Of a stretch of 64,000 nt of DNA, positions 27,998 through 37,695 are shown in pieces. The notes below the pieces were generated by a model that saw only the letters and a program-made list of their open reading frames with translations, ran no database searches and was not told the origin of the DNA. How positions within the stretch are numbered: the first letter of the stretch is position 1; each line of letters starts with the position of its first letter. The stretch is from Chloroflexi bacterium AL-N1 (GTDB lineage Bacteria; Chloroflexota; Chloroflexia; Chloroflexales; Roseiflexaceae), in the NCBI GenBank assembly GCA_013122435.1, contig WYDT01000003.1, positions 186,001 through 250,000 of the forward strand. Reading direction: 5' to 3'. The position numbers and the translations under genes were made by a program.

Positions 27998-29104
27998 CTA
28001 TTGGTGAACATTCTGACAAACCTCTTGCACGGCGCGATCAATTCGCACATCGTCGCCACTACTTTCCAGTGGATCTTTGCGGAGTCGGTGGCGTAATGCC
28101 AGCGTGGCGATCTGTGCGATGTCTTGGATTTGGGTGGTATTGCGCCCTTCTAACGCCGCAAGTGCGACCACAGCGCGAGACAATGTCAGCTCACCACGAT
28201 GCCCATCGACAGCCAGCGTCACACAGAGCTGTGCAGCGGCCTGCAAGGCTTCGTCGGTCAGTTCAACTTCGGGTAGACGGCGGCGGGCAGCACTCAAACG
28301 ACGACGTAGTTTAGCCTGTTCTTTCTCCCAATGTGCCACAAAACCGTGTGGGTCAGCATCAAAAGCGCGGCGGCGGCGCACGATTTCGACCCGTGCAGCG
28401 ACATCCTCAATCGTGGTGATACGCGCGTGCAGGCCGAAGCGATCCAACAACTGTGGTCGTAGATCGCCCTCTTCCGGGTTACCACTGCCGACGAGCACAA
28501 AACGCGCGGGATGCCGCACACTGATACCTTCGCGCTCGACCACATTAATGCCGCTTACCGCTACGTCGAGCAGAAGATCAACCAGATGGTCTTCGAGCAG
28601 GTTGACTTCATCGATATAGAGAAAGCCACGATTGGCACGTGCCAGCAGCCCTGGTGCAAACGACTGTGTGCCGTCGATCAGGGCACGTTCGATATCGAGT
28701 GCGCCCACCACCCGATCTTCGGTGGCCCCGAGCGGCAGGTCGACCACTGGTACCGAACTTTGCGCTGATTTGAGCCGTGTTCGTGCGCCATTGGCCTTTG
28801 CGTCTGCGCTGGAACAGTAGGCACAGTACGGTGATGGTACAGCGGGATCGCAATTGTATGGACAACCGATGACTGTTCGTATTTTAGGTAACAGATCGGC
28901 CAATGCGCGCACGGCTGTACTTTTTGCGGTACCACGATGCCCCATCACCATTACACCACCGATGGTGGGGTCAATCACGCAAAGTAATAACGCAAGCTTC
29001 AGGTCTTCCTGACCAACAATTGCGGTGAACGGATAAACTGGTACAGCAGAGGTTGTTACCTCATCTGTGGCTGTGCCATTCTTCGTGGTTGGTTGAGTCG
29101 CCAT
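27998..29104 (-). CDS. bchI: Magnesium chelatase ATPase subunit I
   Basis: A 368-residue AAA+ ATPase. The Walker A motif GHRGTAKST is at 55-63, and the Walker B region is around GFLYIDEVNLLEDH. A Cys-bearing insertion (CPYNCDPAVPSPYCAYC, about 80-96) follows the P-loop helix, as in BchI proteins. It assembles as a hexamer with BchD and hydrolyses ATP for Mg2+ insertion into protoporphyrin IX. It is transcribed after the pucC-like gene (46 bp) and just before bchD. Confidence 0.97.
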   Translation of the reverse strand: MATQPTTKNGTATDEVTTSAVPVYPFTAIVGQEDLKLALLLCVIDPTIGGVMVMGHRGTAKSTAVRALADLLPKIRTVIGCPYNCDPAVPSPYCAYCSSADAKANGARTRLKSAQSSVPVVDLPLGATEDRVVGALDIERALIDGTQSFAPGLLARANRGFLYIDEVNLLEDHLVDLLLDVAVSGINVVEREGISVRHPARFVLVGSGNPEEGDLRPQLLDRFGLHARITTIEDVAARVEIVRRRRAFDADPHGFVAHWEKEQAKLRRRLSAARRRLPEVELTDEALQAAAQLCVTLAVDGHRGELTLSRAVVALAALEGRNTTQIQDIAQIATLALRHRLRKDPLESSGDDVRIDRAVQEVCQNVHQ

Positions 29105-29150
29105 GTCCGCTCCTCAGAACACGCAACAGCTACGTGCTCTGTACAACTAT

Positions 29151-30449
29151 TTACACATCTCCCTGAATCGCAACCAGCTCTGTCAATGATGGCTGATTGT
29201 CCCGAAATGCCGTTACGTTGATATAACGCAACATAATAAGTGATATGACTAACATAAGGGCTTGCACAAAAAAGACGCTCACATAGCCGATGTTGATACT
29301 ATTAGTGAGGTATGTTACGACATCGCGCATAACACCGCCAAGTAGTGTGCCGGTCCCACGGGCAAGCGCATCGGCCAGTCCCCAGGCACCAATAAACAAA
29401 CCAGCCTGTTCAGGTGTGGTCATGTCGAGCATCAGCCCAAGATTGGTCGAGGTGGCGATGCCAGTACCAAAACCAAGTGCGCTGATACCGGTAATAAACA
29501 AGGATGTATTGGTCAACACTCCACTTGCGACAATAAGTATCAGACCGGCAATTGCAATAGAGCCACCTAACATCGCACCACGTTTTTTGTCTAACCAGCG
29601 GCTCAAGACAAAACCGTAGAAAAGGAGTGCGATCAGTGTAGCACTGCCCCAGATGGCGGTAAGGAAGGTGGTTTCCTGTTCATCCATACCAAAGACCTGC
29701 CCCCCGAACGGCTCCAGCAGCACGTCCTGCCCCTGAATGGTTGCCAGGAGGAGAATCAGGTAGGTAAAAAACAGGCGTGCCTGTGGATTGGTAACAATCG
29801 CCTGAATGGCCGCCCGTTGACTCTCACGGGATTGGGATGGTCTGTCTTGATAACGTGGCTCAACACCGACCAGGCCAAGCAGGGCCAGACCAAGAATGAT
29901 GAGCGCGGTGACATTGAAGACGTTGATGAGTTGTGCGTGGCTGTAGTTTTCGAGCGCAATCCCAACAATGATGGATGTTGCGATGATGCCGGAAATCATC
30001 ATAAACCACATCACCGCAATGGTTCGCGAGCGGTTCTTCTCCGTGGAGAGATCGCTGGCAAGCGAGAGATAGGTTACAACGGCAAGATTATAGCCAAACC
30101 CCCACAGGCCAAAGGCGATAACGGCGAGTGGGGCGCCACGTACACCGTTTTCTGCTATCGAGAACGCTGCGTGGGGCGTAAGTACTAAGCCAATCGTACA
30201 TAACAAAATGCCAAGCGCAATATAGGGTGTACGACGATATCCGAAAAAGGGGTGTGTATCGGAATACTGACCGATCCATACCTGTAATGGCGAGAGTACA
30301 TAGGGCAAAACAACAAAAATTGCCATGACACTCGCAAGAATTCCGAGATTGTCAATCATTACTCGATTCAGCACACCGTTGATCAAGACAAACGTCATTG
30401 CCACTCCGACATGCAACAATCCCAGGCGCATATTTTTGAGAATAGACAC
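29151..30449 (-). CDS. PucC/LhaA-family (BCD) major facilitator protein, copy next to bchI
   Basis: A 432-residue protein with about 12 membrane segments. It has the BCD-family features near the N terminus (ASVMAIFVVLPYVLSPLQVW, GYRRTPYIALGILL), a long cytoplasmic loop with YQDRPSQSRESQRAA, and GSIAIAGLILIVASGV. BCD proteins (PucC, LhaA, Bch2) help assemble light-harvesting complexes or move (bacterio)chlorophyll. The GTG start at 30449 follows TAGAGGTGGTGT. It lies between bchH and bchI in the operon and is a paralogue of the protein at 41943-43316. Confidence 0.85.
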   Translation of the reverse strand: MSILKNMRLGLLHVGVAMTFVLINGVLNRVMIDNLGILASVMAIFVVLPYVLSPLQVWIGQYSDTHPFFGYRRTPYIALGILLCTIGLVLTPHAAFSIAENGVRGAPLAVIAFGLWGFGYNLAVVTYLSLASDLSTEKNRSRTIAVMWFMMISGIIATSIIVGIALENYSHAQLINVFNVTALIILGLALLGLVGVEPRYQDRPSQSRESQRAAIQAIVTNPQARLFFTYLILLLATIQGQDVLLEPFGGQVFGMDEQETTFLTAIWGSATLIALLFYGFVLSRWLDKKRGAMLGGSIAIAGLILIVASGVLTNTSLFITGISALGFGTGIATSTNLGLMLDMTTPEQAGLFIGAWGLADALARGTGTLLGGVMRDVVTYLTNSINIGYVSVFFVQALMLVISLIMLRYINVTAFRDNQPSLTELVAIQGDV

Positions 30450-30489
30450 ACACCACCTCTAACTAGATGGGTGGAGTGACAAGTATCCT

Positions 30490-33400
30490 TCACCCACTGT
30501 TGACAGCGATTCCTTCCATCTGGTCTTCGAGGCTACCATAAATCTCTTGTAAGGCTGCAATCGTTTCTTCGTCAGCTTCCCAGAAGCCTCGTGCATTGGC
30601 CTCAAGCAATCGGCGTGCAATCGACGCGGTTGCGTGTGGGTTCAATGCTGCCAATCGTTCACGCATTGTTTCGTCGAACAAGAATGTGTCGGAAACGCCC
30701 TGATACACCCACCCTTCCACTGCATCCGCCGTTGCACTCCAGCCATAGGTGTTGCCAACCCGTGTTTCGATCTCGCGTACACCTTCGTACCCGTGGGTGA
30801 GCATGGCTTCAAACCATTTAGGATTGAGCAACTTCGCACGTGATTCAAGCCGTACCATCTGCTCAAGCGAACTTAGTCTATCGCCACTTGCGATGGCTTC
30901 AGCAACAATCATCGGCGGGCGTTTGCCGCGTAGTAACTCCACACTCTTGGTAACGCCACCCAGGTTTTCATAGTAGTGATCGATATCGCTGATACCGACC
31001 TCAAAGCTATCAATGTTCTGGAATGTTGCATCGACGGTTGATAAAGCCTTCTCCATGATACCACGGGCGTCGCGCCATGTGCCACGTGGTCCGTAGGCAA
31101 AACTCTTACGACTGAGGAAAGCCTCACTCAGTTGCCCTTCCTCGTCCCATGTGCTACTTTCGATCAAGTGATTGACATTGGCTCCATAGCTGCCAGGTGC
31201 GTTGGCAAATACCCGTGTCGCCGCCTCGTTTAGCGAGATGTTCAACTCAGCCGATTGTACAAGGGCGTGCTTGCGTACAAAGTTAAACTCGATCGGCTCA
31301 TCGGCTTCGGCGGCCAGGCGTACGGCTGAGTCAATCAGGCCCATCTGATGGTTTAGCAGGTCGCGGAAAATACCACTCACCGTCACCACCACATCAATAC
31401 GTGGGCGTTTGAGTTCGCTGAGAGGGATCAGTTCAACACTGCTGACCTTACCCAATTCGTCGATAACGACTCGTGTACCAAGCAACGAGAGTACCTGCGC
31501 CACACCTTCGCCATCACTCTTGAGGTTATCAGTACCCCAGAGTACCATCGCAACGGTCTCTGGCATCTGTCCCTGTTCTTTCGTGAGGCGTTCAACAAGT
31601 TCGACCATCAAACGTTCGCCGTTTTGCTGGGCTAATGGTGTAGGAATGCGAAATGGATCGAGGCCGTGGATGTTACGTCCGGTTGGCACTACCGCCGGAT
31701 TCCGCACGACATCGTTGGCTGGTGACGGTGGGATATACCCGCCTTCAAGTGCGTGGATCAGGCCGGAGAGTTCGCGTTCTTCGACCATCCGCTCAAGCAG
31801 GTCGCCGAGGTAGGGCCAGAGTGATGCTGCCATTGTTGGTTTGATATGAGCAGTTTGTTCAAGATATGCCGCAGCGGCGTTGGTTTTGCCATGTTTTGCC
31901 GACGATGTAGTTTGTTGTTCTTCGACAAAACGACGCATCGCTTCACGACAGATGGCGTCGATCTCTTCCCAGATGGTCTGGGCGCGGCGGTCGGTTTTGA
32001 TGCGTACACGCAGGTCCTCATAGTTGTATCCCAATCCAGTAGCGATCAGATGTGGTAGCGGTTCTGGCATTGTTGCGCCTTGCACCTGTACCGAGGCGTC
32101 GCCATAGGTTGGGCGGATAAAGGCTGCAACCAGTGCCAGCACATCGGTGAGCTCTTCGGTATTTGGGGTGTTGCCAAGCACGTGCAGTCCCAGGGGAATC
32201 ATGCGCTGCTCGACCAGAATTAACTCATGGGCGAGGGCTGCCACATACCTTTCGGTATCAGCTTCCTGCTCATCGATTGACGATTCGGCAATCCCAATGC
32301 CGAGACGTTCGGCTTGCGTGCATATATCTTCGAATAGCTCCGGTGATGGATGTTCACGATAACTATCCAAACTGTCTTTGAGTATTCGAAGCCCTTTGTA
32401 GAGACCAGCCTGCTGCAATGGCGGAACCATATAACTCACCAGAGTAGCGGCACCACGTCGCTTGGCAATAGTTGCCTCGCTGGGGTTGTTAACACTGTAG
32501 TAGTAGAAATTGGGCAACGAACCCAATAGACGGGTTGGCCAGCATGCAGTACTCATCCCGACCTGTTTGCCGGGCATAAATTCGAGCGCGCCGTGTGTAC
32601 CAAAGTGGACTACGGCATCTGCACCAAAGACGTGTTCAATCCAGGTGTAGAAGGCGGCAAATCCGTGGTGTGGTGCGGCATCTTTAGCCATGAGCAAACG
32701 CATCGGATCACGTTCGTAGCCAAAGCTGGGCTGAATACCAACAAACACGTTGCCAAATTGTGCACCCAGAATGTAGAATTGCTGTCCGTTGTTGAGCAGT
32801 TCGCCAGGAGCAAGGCCCCAGTGTGGCTCAATATCGGCATAATCGGGGAAGTTGCGGCGATACTCATCGAGTGGGAGCATGGCAGCGACATTGCCATCGG
32901 TGCCATGCTGTATGGCATTGCCCTCGACCACGGTAAGCCGCAGGTCTTCTGCACTCGCTGGAACATCAACAGCATAACCCTGCACTTGCATTTCCAACAA
33001 AAGCTGTTGCAAGCTGGCAAACACATCCAGATACGCTGCCGTTCCCACATTCCCCAGAGTTGGTGGGAAATTAAACAGGACCACGGCAATTTTCTTGTCG
33101 GCGTTCTCTTTGCGCTTTAATCCCACACGGCGAAAGATGCGTTCAGCGGCATGCTCGATCTGGTCGGGAAGTGCCACAAAAGCTTCGCTCTTGGCAGTCG
33201 GCCCACCGTACACAAGCGGTTCAGCAGCGGCATCAAGTTCGGGGATAGCCACATTCATCGCTGTCTGGATGGGTGTCAGACCGGTGTCGTCGCGCCGCCA
33301 TTCTTCCACGTGTTGGAATGACAGTGGGATCATATCAAGATAACCTACGTCTAACGCTTCGAGCGCAGCACGCCCCTCTTCCGGGCGACTCTCTGCCATA

Positions 33401-34365
33401 CCACCGACGAGCGAGAAACCCGCGCCATTCAGTAACACATCGACTTTCGATTGTTTGCCATTCTTTGTGTTGTCACCATCAGTATCCCTGAAAAAGGCGT
33501 CGATGGCAGGTCGAAAATCCAAACCGGCGCTGTAGGCCAACCGCACCTCAATGCCTCGTCTTTCGAGTGCTTTGGTGAGCTCATCCAGGTGGGTCATGTT
33601 GCCACTCAACGCAACCGTGCGTAAGGAGAGCAACCCTACCGAGCCATTCTGTGTGTTGTTGCGCTGTTGTTTGGGTTGTTGCTGACGCTTCCATTTCTGG
33701 TAGCTTACCAGATCGGCAAAGGGGGCCGGTGCATCGGGATGAAACAGGGCCACATCAGGATACTCGATTGGGTCCTGGATCGGCAGGTGGCCTTTATAAC
33801 CAGGTACATAGCGTTCGATCAACAGACACAGCATCCGGCGCAGATTTTCAGGAGAACTATGCAACCAGTATTGATGGACAGCGATATAGGTATGCAAATC
33901 ACGGGCTTTGCCAGGAATATGCTTCAGCACCTTCCCAACGTTGCGAAGCAGCGCGAGTTGGCGTTGGTTTTCGCCATGCCCCTTTTGGGGTCGGAATTTG
34001 CGTGCCCAGCGGTTTAAAATCCCTTTGGCGGCCTCAGGATCTTTTTTCCGTAACTCAAATTTACCGAGACGTGTGCAATAGATCAGTGTGGGATTGCTGG
34101 TGATAATACACTTAGAGCAGTTTGCCTGAGCAAGTCGTTGTTCTAGTGGGCGCACATACTCTTCACCAAATAACATCGAACCAAAGACAAAATCAGCTTT
34201 CTCAATGTCTTCACCTAGTCGTTGCCAGTCGTCATTGTCACGCAACGTGCACGCATTGTAGAACCCCAGCCTTAACTCGACCCCCTGGTCACGGTGGAGT
34301 AATGCCGCCGCTTCGCGCAGTGCCGCTGCGTGGTTGCCATCCATTGTGATAAAGATAAAGCGCAT
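30490..34365 (-). CDS. bchH: Magnesium chelatase catalytic subunit H
   Basis: A 1291-residue CobN/Mg-chelatase H subunit, full family length. It binds protoporphyrin IX and inserts Mg2+ with the help of BchI and BchD. Characteristic blocks include VHFGTHGALEFMPGKQVGMS (porphyrin site with the conserved His and Glu), PNFYYYSVNNPSEATIAKRR and GTWRDARGIMEKALS. ATG 34365 follows GAAAGAGAT and begins with MRFIFITMDGN, the usual N terminus; an upstream start at 34407 adds 14 unrelated residues. It follows acsF by about 75 bp. Chloroflexales can carry several bchH paralogues; only one is present here. Confidence 0.97.
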   Translation of the reverse strand: MRFIFITMDGNHAAALREAAALLHRDQGVELRLGFYNACTLRDNDDWQRLGEDIEKADFVFGSMLFGEEYVRPLEQRLAQANCSKCIITSNPTLIYCTRLGKFELRKKDPEAAKGILNRWARKFRPQKGHGENQRQLALLRNVGKVLKHIPGKARDLHTYIAVHQYWLHSSPENLRRMLCLLIERYVPGYKGHLPIQDPIEYPDVALFHPDAPAPFADLVSYQKWKRQQQPKQQRNNTQNGSVGLLSLRTVALSGNMTHLDELTKALERRGIEVRLAYSAGLDFRPAIDAFFRDTDGDNTKNGKQSKVDVLLNGAGFSLVGGMAESRPEEGRAALEALDVGYLDMIPLSFQHVEEWRRDDTGLTPIQTAMNVAIPELDAAAEPLVYGGPTAKSEAFVALPDQIEHAAERIFRRVGLKRKENADKKIAVVLFNFPPTLGNVGTAAYLDVFASLQQLLLEMQVQGYAVDVPASAEDLRLTVVEGNAIQHGTDGNVAAMLPLDEYRRNFPDYADIEPHWGLAPGELLNNGQQFYILGAQFGNVFVGIQPSFGYERDPMRLLMAKDAAPHHGFAAFYTWIEHVFGADAVVHFGTHGALEFMPGKQVGMSTACWPTRLLGSLPNFYYYSVNNPSEATIAKRRGAATLVSYMVPPLQQAGLYKGLRILKDSLDSYREHPSPELFEDICTQAERLGIGIAESSIDEQEADTERYVAALAHELILVEQRMIPLGLHVLGNTPNTEELTDVLALVAAFIRPTYGDASVQVQGATMPEPLPHLIATGLGYNYEDLRVRIKTDRRAQTIWEEIDAICREAMRRFVEEQQTTSSAKHGKTNAAAAYLEQTAHIKPTMAASLWPYLGDLLERMVEERELSGLIHALEGGYIPPSPANDVVRNPAVVPTGRNIHGLDPFRIPTPLAQQNGERLMVELVERLTKEQGQMPETVAMVLWGTDNLKSDGEGVAQVLSLLGTRVVIDELGKVSSVELIPLSELKRPRIDVVVTVSGIFRDLLNHQMGLIDSAVRLAAEADEPIEFNFVRKHALVQSAELNISLNEAATRVFANAPGSYGANVNHLIESSTWDEEGQLSEAFLSRKSFAYGPRGTWRDARGIMEKALSTVDATFQNIDSFEVGISDIDHYYENLGGVTKSVELLRGKRPPMIVAEAIASGDRLSSLEQMVRLESRAKLLNPKWFEAMLTHGYEGVREIETRVGNTYGWSATADAVEGWVYQGVSDTFLFDETMRERLAALNPHATASIARRLLEANARGFWEADEETIAALQEIYGSLEDQMEGIAVNSG

Positions 34366-34440
34366 ATCTCTTTCGGCCAACAATGACCGACTCCTGCCGA
34401 CGGCCAACGATTACTACATCGTGGTCGCTAGTCATCGACA

Positions 34441-35529
34441 CTATGCAGCGGTTGCCCGTTCACGTCCAGGCCCTGGATAGTTTGGAAAACCGTCGAGTCC
34501 TTTCCAACGAGTTGCTTCGTTCGTCACAGCAGGTTGCAGACGATACGTTGACAGCAACCGGGTGCCAATAGCGGCGCGTAGCCGTGCACTCTGTGCTATG
34601 GCAATGGGATCTTTGCGTTTCTCTAGTGCTCGAATTTTGCGATCATATTCAACACAGGCGTCGAGATTGTGGAAAAATTGTGGATTATCGACAGGAAGTG
34701 TGACTGGATAGACCTGTGTTGAGATATGGTTGGTTAGACGGATAACGTCCTGATCGTATTCACGCCAGTTGAGCCCGAGTGCCGCGTAGAAATCGTTGCG
34801 GCGTGCATCGTTGATATACATCGTAGCATACACCGCCAGCAGGAAGAAGCGAATCCAGCGGCGATTGGCTCTACTCAGTAGTTCTGGCTGACTCCGCATC
34901 AGCAGCGAGAAGAACTCACCATGGCGGTACTCGTCCTGACACCATTCTTCAAACCATTTGAAAATAGGATGAATGATACCATTCGGCTGTTTTTGCAATT
35001 GTCGATAGATAGTAATATAGCGCGCATACCCAATTTTTTCAGACAGGTATGTGGCATAAAAGATAAATTTGGGTTTGAAGTAGGTATATTTCTTGCGGGT
35101 ATGGAGGACGCCCAGGTCCAGTTCAACATTCAGATCGGCCATGGTTTTGTTGAGGAAACCGGCATGGCGGCCCTCATCGCGGCTCATGTATTTGAAGATG
35201 GCGCGTAGCGTAGGGTCTTTCAGATGTTTGGTCATTTCGGCGTAGAGCAAACATCCGCTGAATTCAGCAGTACAACTGCGCTCCAGAAACTCAATGAACT
35301 GACTGCGTACTGGCATGTCATCGAAGTTGGCATTAAACTCCTCGTTACGCACAAAATGGCCTTTATTGTAGTCGTGTGCGAATTCATCACGAATCCACTC
35401 AAATTCATCGCGCAGGGCGTCGATGTTCAGGCGGTCGATAGCTGCAAAATCAGTGGTGTAAAAACGTGGACTGAGCACTGCTTCCTGGAGTGCGTGTCGG
35501 GTTGTTCCACTCAGTTCAGGCATTTCCAT
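34441..35529 (-). CDS. acsF: Oxygen-dependent Mg-protoporphyrin IX monomethyl ester cyclase
   Basis: A 362-residue di-iron protein of the AcsF/CHL27 family, which forms the isocyclic ring E of bacteriochlorophyll with O2. Iron-binding motifs are SRDEGRHAGFLNK (ExxH) and CQDEYRHGEFFS (DExRH), within helices rich in acidic residues. The start ATG 35529 has the strong site GAGGAGGAAGCC. It lies between bchH and an uncharacterised 110-residue protein gene in the same direction. Possession of AcsF implies pigment synthesis with oxygen present; the anaerobic cyclase BchE is not in the window. Confidence 0.96.
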   Translation of the reverse strand: MEMPELSGTTRHALQEAVLSPRFYTTDFAAIDRLNIDALRDEFEWIRDEFAHDYNKGHFVRNEEFNANFDDMPVRSQFIEFLERSCTAEFSGCLLYAEMTKHLKDPTLRAIFKYMSRDEGRHAGFLNKTMADLNVELDLGVLHTRKKYTYFKPKFIFYATYLSEKIGYARYITIYRQLQKQPNGIIHPIFKWFEEWCQDEYRHGEFFSLLMRSQPELLSRANRRWIRFFLLAVYATMYINDARRNDFYAALGLNWREYDQDVIRLTNHISTQVYPVTLPVDNPQFFHNLDACVEYDRKIRALEKRKDPIAIAQSARLRAAIGTRLLSTYRLQPAVTNEATRWKGLDGFPNYPGPGRERATAA

Positions 35530-35593
35530 AAGGCTTCCTCCTCGGATACATGCTAGGGCATAGATTCACGTTATCGAATACAAAAGCTCCCCA

Positions 35594-35926
35594 TTATGGA
35601 TGATCAACAAGTTCACTAATCTCGATCAGGCTACTTTGTTTGACCAGATTGCGCCGTAGCCAACTGGCTTTGTAGAGCCGTGCCGGGCTGGTGTAACTAA
35701 TCTCGCCTTTGGTCTGGCCATTAATCTTTGGCATGGTCAGAATTTGTAGCGTATCGCCCGGTTGAATCTCCATTCCTGTCGGCAAATCGACGTGAATGTG
35801 GAAGTGTTCGTGCTCACTCTGCAGATGCACGGTTGCTTCCGTCTCGTTGACAACCTCGTGTTGGTACCAGCGCAGTAAGGCCGTTGCTCCAAGACCAAAC
35901 AATACTATGCCTGCCAGTTGTCGCAT
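35594..35926 (-). CDS. Uncharacterised 110-residue membrane-anchored protein between bchM and acsF
   Basis: A small protein with an N-terminal hydrophobic helix (about residues 3-19, QLAGIVLFGLGATALLR). A His-rich strand follows (HLQSEHEHFHIHVDLPTGM), then a beta-rich domain with GDTLQILTMPKINGQTKGEI. I recognise no family. ATG 35926 follows a good AAAGGAGTTCTC site. It is the only unknown gene inside the Mg branch of the operon, 64 bp upstream of acsF. AcsF enzymes of other lineages need small auxiliary proteins (Ycf54, BciE), so an accessory role in cyclisation is a reasonable guess but is not shown by homology. Confidence 0.7.
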   Translation of the reverse strand: MRQLAGIVLFGLGATALLRWYQHEVVNETEATVHLQSEHEHFHIHVDLPTGMEIQPGDTLQILTMPKINGQTKGEISYTSPARLYKASWLRRNLVKQSSLIEISELVDHP

Positions 35927-35987
35927 GAGAACTCCTTTCTATTTTTTGTGTAGTTCAGTTTCTTAACTACGGAAGTATTTGTAGATA

Positions 35988-36680
35988 CTATGAAACCGTT
36001 TTAACGGCATCAAGTAGTGCAACGTGATAAAAACCCTGGCTAATGTGAACCTCATGTTGGATCTGCATATTACCACATTCAAGAGTTTGTCGCACGAACG
36101 TGTCTGGAATCATCTGAATATCAGTGCGCCGTTGGCCTTTTGGAAAGAATCTGGCCATCCAATGCATTGCCGCTAGCAAACGGTTGTAGGGGGCATACGT
36201 GATCAGCAACGGTCCACGAGTGCGCTGGGCCAGACTGGTCGCAATCTGTTCAAACAGTGGTTGTGGGTAGTGCACCAGCACATCAAGGCATACGATTGCA
36301 TCGAATTCCCCACTGACCGCCTCCAGGTCGCCTACGAGAAACTCCATCTGATCGAGCACACTGGCTTGCTCGGCACGTGCTCTGGTAGCGTCGACCATAT
36401 GTGGGGCAATATCGACAGAGGTTACTCGAAAACCACGTTGTGCTAACGCCACACTCAGCAGTCCGGTGCCACAACCTGCATCAAGGACATGTGCGCCACG
36501 CGGGAGTGCATATGCGTCCAACCAGGTCTCAACCTGTTTCAGCATCGTCGTGTGGCCTTCGCGGACCGTCTGGCGAATGCGTGAAACCTCTGCCTGACCA
36601 TAAATCGCTGACCAGCGTTCAAAGCCTACACCATCGAAATAGTCGCGCAACTGTGATTTATGTTGTGTTGAGTCAATCAT
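35988..36680 (-). CDS. bchM: Mg-protoporphyrin IX O-methyltransferase
   Basis: A 230-residue SAM-dependent methyltransferase. It starts with the conserved block LRDYFDGVGFERWSAIYG (11-28) and has the SAM motif VLDAGCGTGLLSVAL (65-79). These are diagnostic for BchM/ChlM, which esterifies the C13 propionate of Mg-protoporphyrin IX before ring E closure by AcsF. It sits between bchL (166 bp upstream) and the small unknown gene. The spacer before it carries TTAAGGGTTAAC-type short repeats, and a secondary promoter there cannot be excluded. Confidence 0.95.
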   Translation of the reverse strand: MIDSTQHKSQLRDYFDGVGFERWSAIYGQAEVSRIRQTVREGHTTMLKQVETWLDAYALPRGAHVLDAGCGTGLLSVALAQRGFRVTSVDIAPHMVDATRARAEQASVLDQMEFLVGDLEAVSGEFDAIVCLDVLVHYPQPLFEQIATSLAQRTRGPLLITYAPYNRLLAAMHWMARFFPKGQRRTDIQMIPDTFVRQTLECGNMQIQHEVHISQGFYHVALLDAVKTVS

Positions 36681-36846
36681 AGTTGTAAAGTGTCCTAAGG
36701 GTTAAGGGTTAACTATCAAACCTTTGCTGGGTTCCTTGATTTCGATAGAACGAAAAGTTCACGCCTGGTTTCCTGTGTATTTCAATGATTTCCATCGTTT
36801 CTTCCTTGTTTTTTAACCCTAATCTCTAACCCACAACCCATAAGGT

Positions 36847-37665
36847 CTACTTCCATCCCCCGATTGCGTCGAAGATTTCGCGATCGCCCAGTGGGTTGGG
36901 CACTGCTGATGTCGGTGTCGCAAGCAGGCGTTCGGCCAGCATCTCGAAAGGTTCTACACATAGTGCTTTATCGGGTCCATCCATCTCAAACAAGGTTTTT
37001 CCTAACAAACGACTACGCCGGATGAAGTCATGATAGGGTACTTCAGCGATAACTTGGGTCCCAACCTGATCAGCAAATTCCTCAAGCAGGGCGGTACCAC
37101 CAAATTCGCTATCTACCCGGTTGGCAATAATGCCTGCCAGCTTCACTTTGTACCGTGCGCTCTTCTGCTGGATCGCCAGACAGAGACGGTTGGCAGCGAA
37201 AATGCTGTCGAAGTCATTGCAAGCAATAATCAGGCCATAATCGGCATAGTTGAGTGGTGCGCTAAAGCCACCACACACTACATCACCGAGCACATCAAAC
37301 AGAATGACATCGTATTTGTCGTAGAGCCCGAATTCCTGCAGCAACTTCACCGTCTCCCCCACGACATAGCCGCCACAGCCACTACCAGCCGGTGGTCCAC
37401 CGGACTCGAGGGTATCGACCCCCGCAAAGCCTTTTTTAATGACATCTGCCACTTCGACATCTTCCATATGAAAATCTACTTTGTCGAGTACATCGATGAC
37501 GGTGTCTTGTAGATGTCCGGTGAGTGGGAAGGTGCTGTCGTGTTTGGGATCGCAGCCGATCTGCAAGACCCGCGAGCCTTTGAGCGCTAGTGCTGCGGAA
37601 AGGTTGGCGCTCGTCGTACTTTTCCCAATACCACCTTTGCCATACACTGCTAAAATTAAGCTCAT
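36847..37665 (-). CDS. bchL: Light-independent protochlorophyllide reductase iron-sulfur ATP-binding protein
   Basis: A 272-residue NifH-like protein. The P-loop GKGGIGKST is at 9-17. The two Cys ligands for the shared [4Fe-4S] cluster of the dimer are C97 ([10 protein letters not shown]) and C131 ([11 protein letters not shown]). It hydrolyses ATP and passes electrons to BchNB for reduction of ring D of protochlorophyllide. ATG 37665 has the consensus site AGGAGGCATAGACT. It follows bciB by 30 bp and is cotranscribed with bchN and bchB. Confidence 0.97.
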   Translation of the reverse strand: MSLILAVYGKGGIGKSTTSANLSAALALKGSRVLQIGCDPKHDSTFPLTGHLQDTVIDVLDKVDFHMEDVEVADVIKKGFAGVDTLESGGPPAGSGCGGYVVGETVKLLQEFGLYDKYDVILFDVLGDVVCGGFSAPLNYADYGLIIACNDFDSIFAANRLCLAIQQKSARYKVKLAGIIANRVDSEFGGTALLEEFADQVGTQVIAEVPYHDFIRRSRLLGKTLFEMDGPDKALCVEPFEMLAERLLATPTSAVPNPLGDREIFDAIGGWK

Positions 37666-37695
37666 AGTCTATGCCTCCTGTTATCGTAAAATGCT

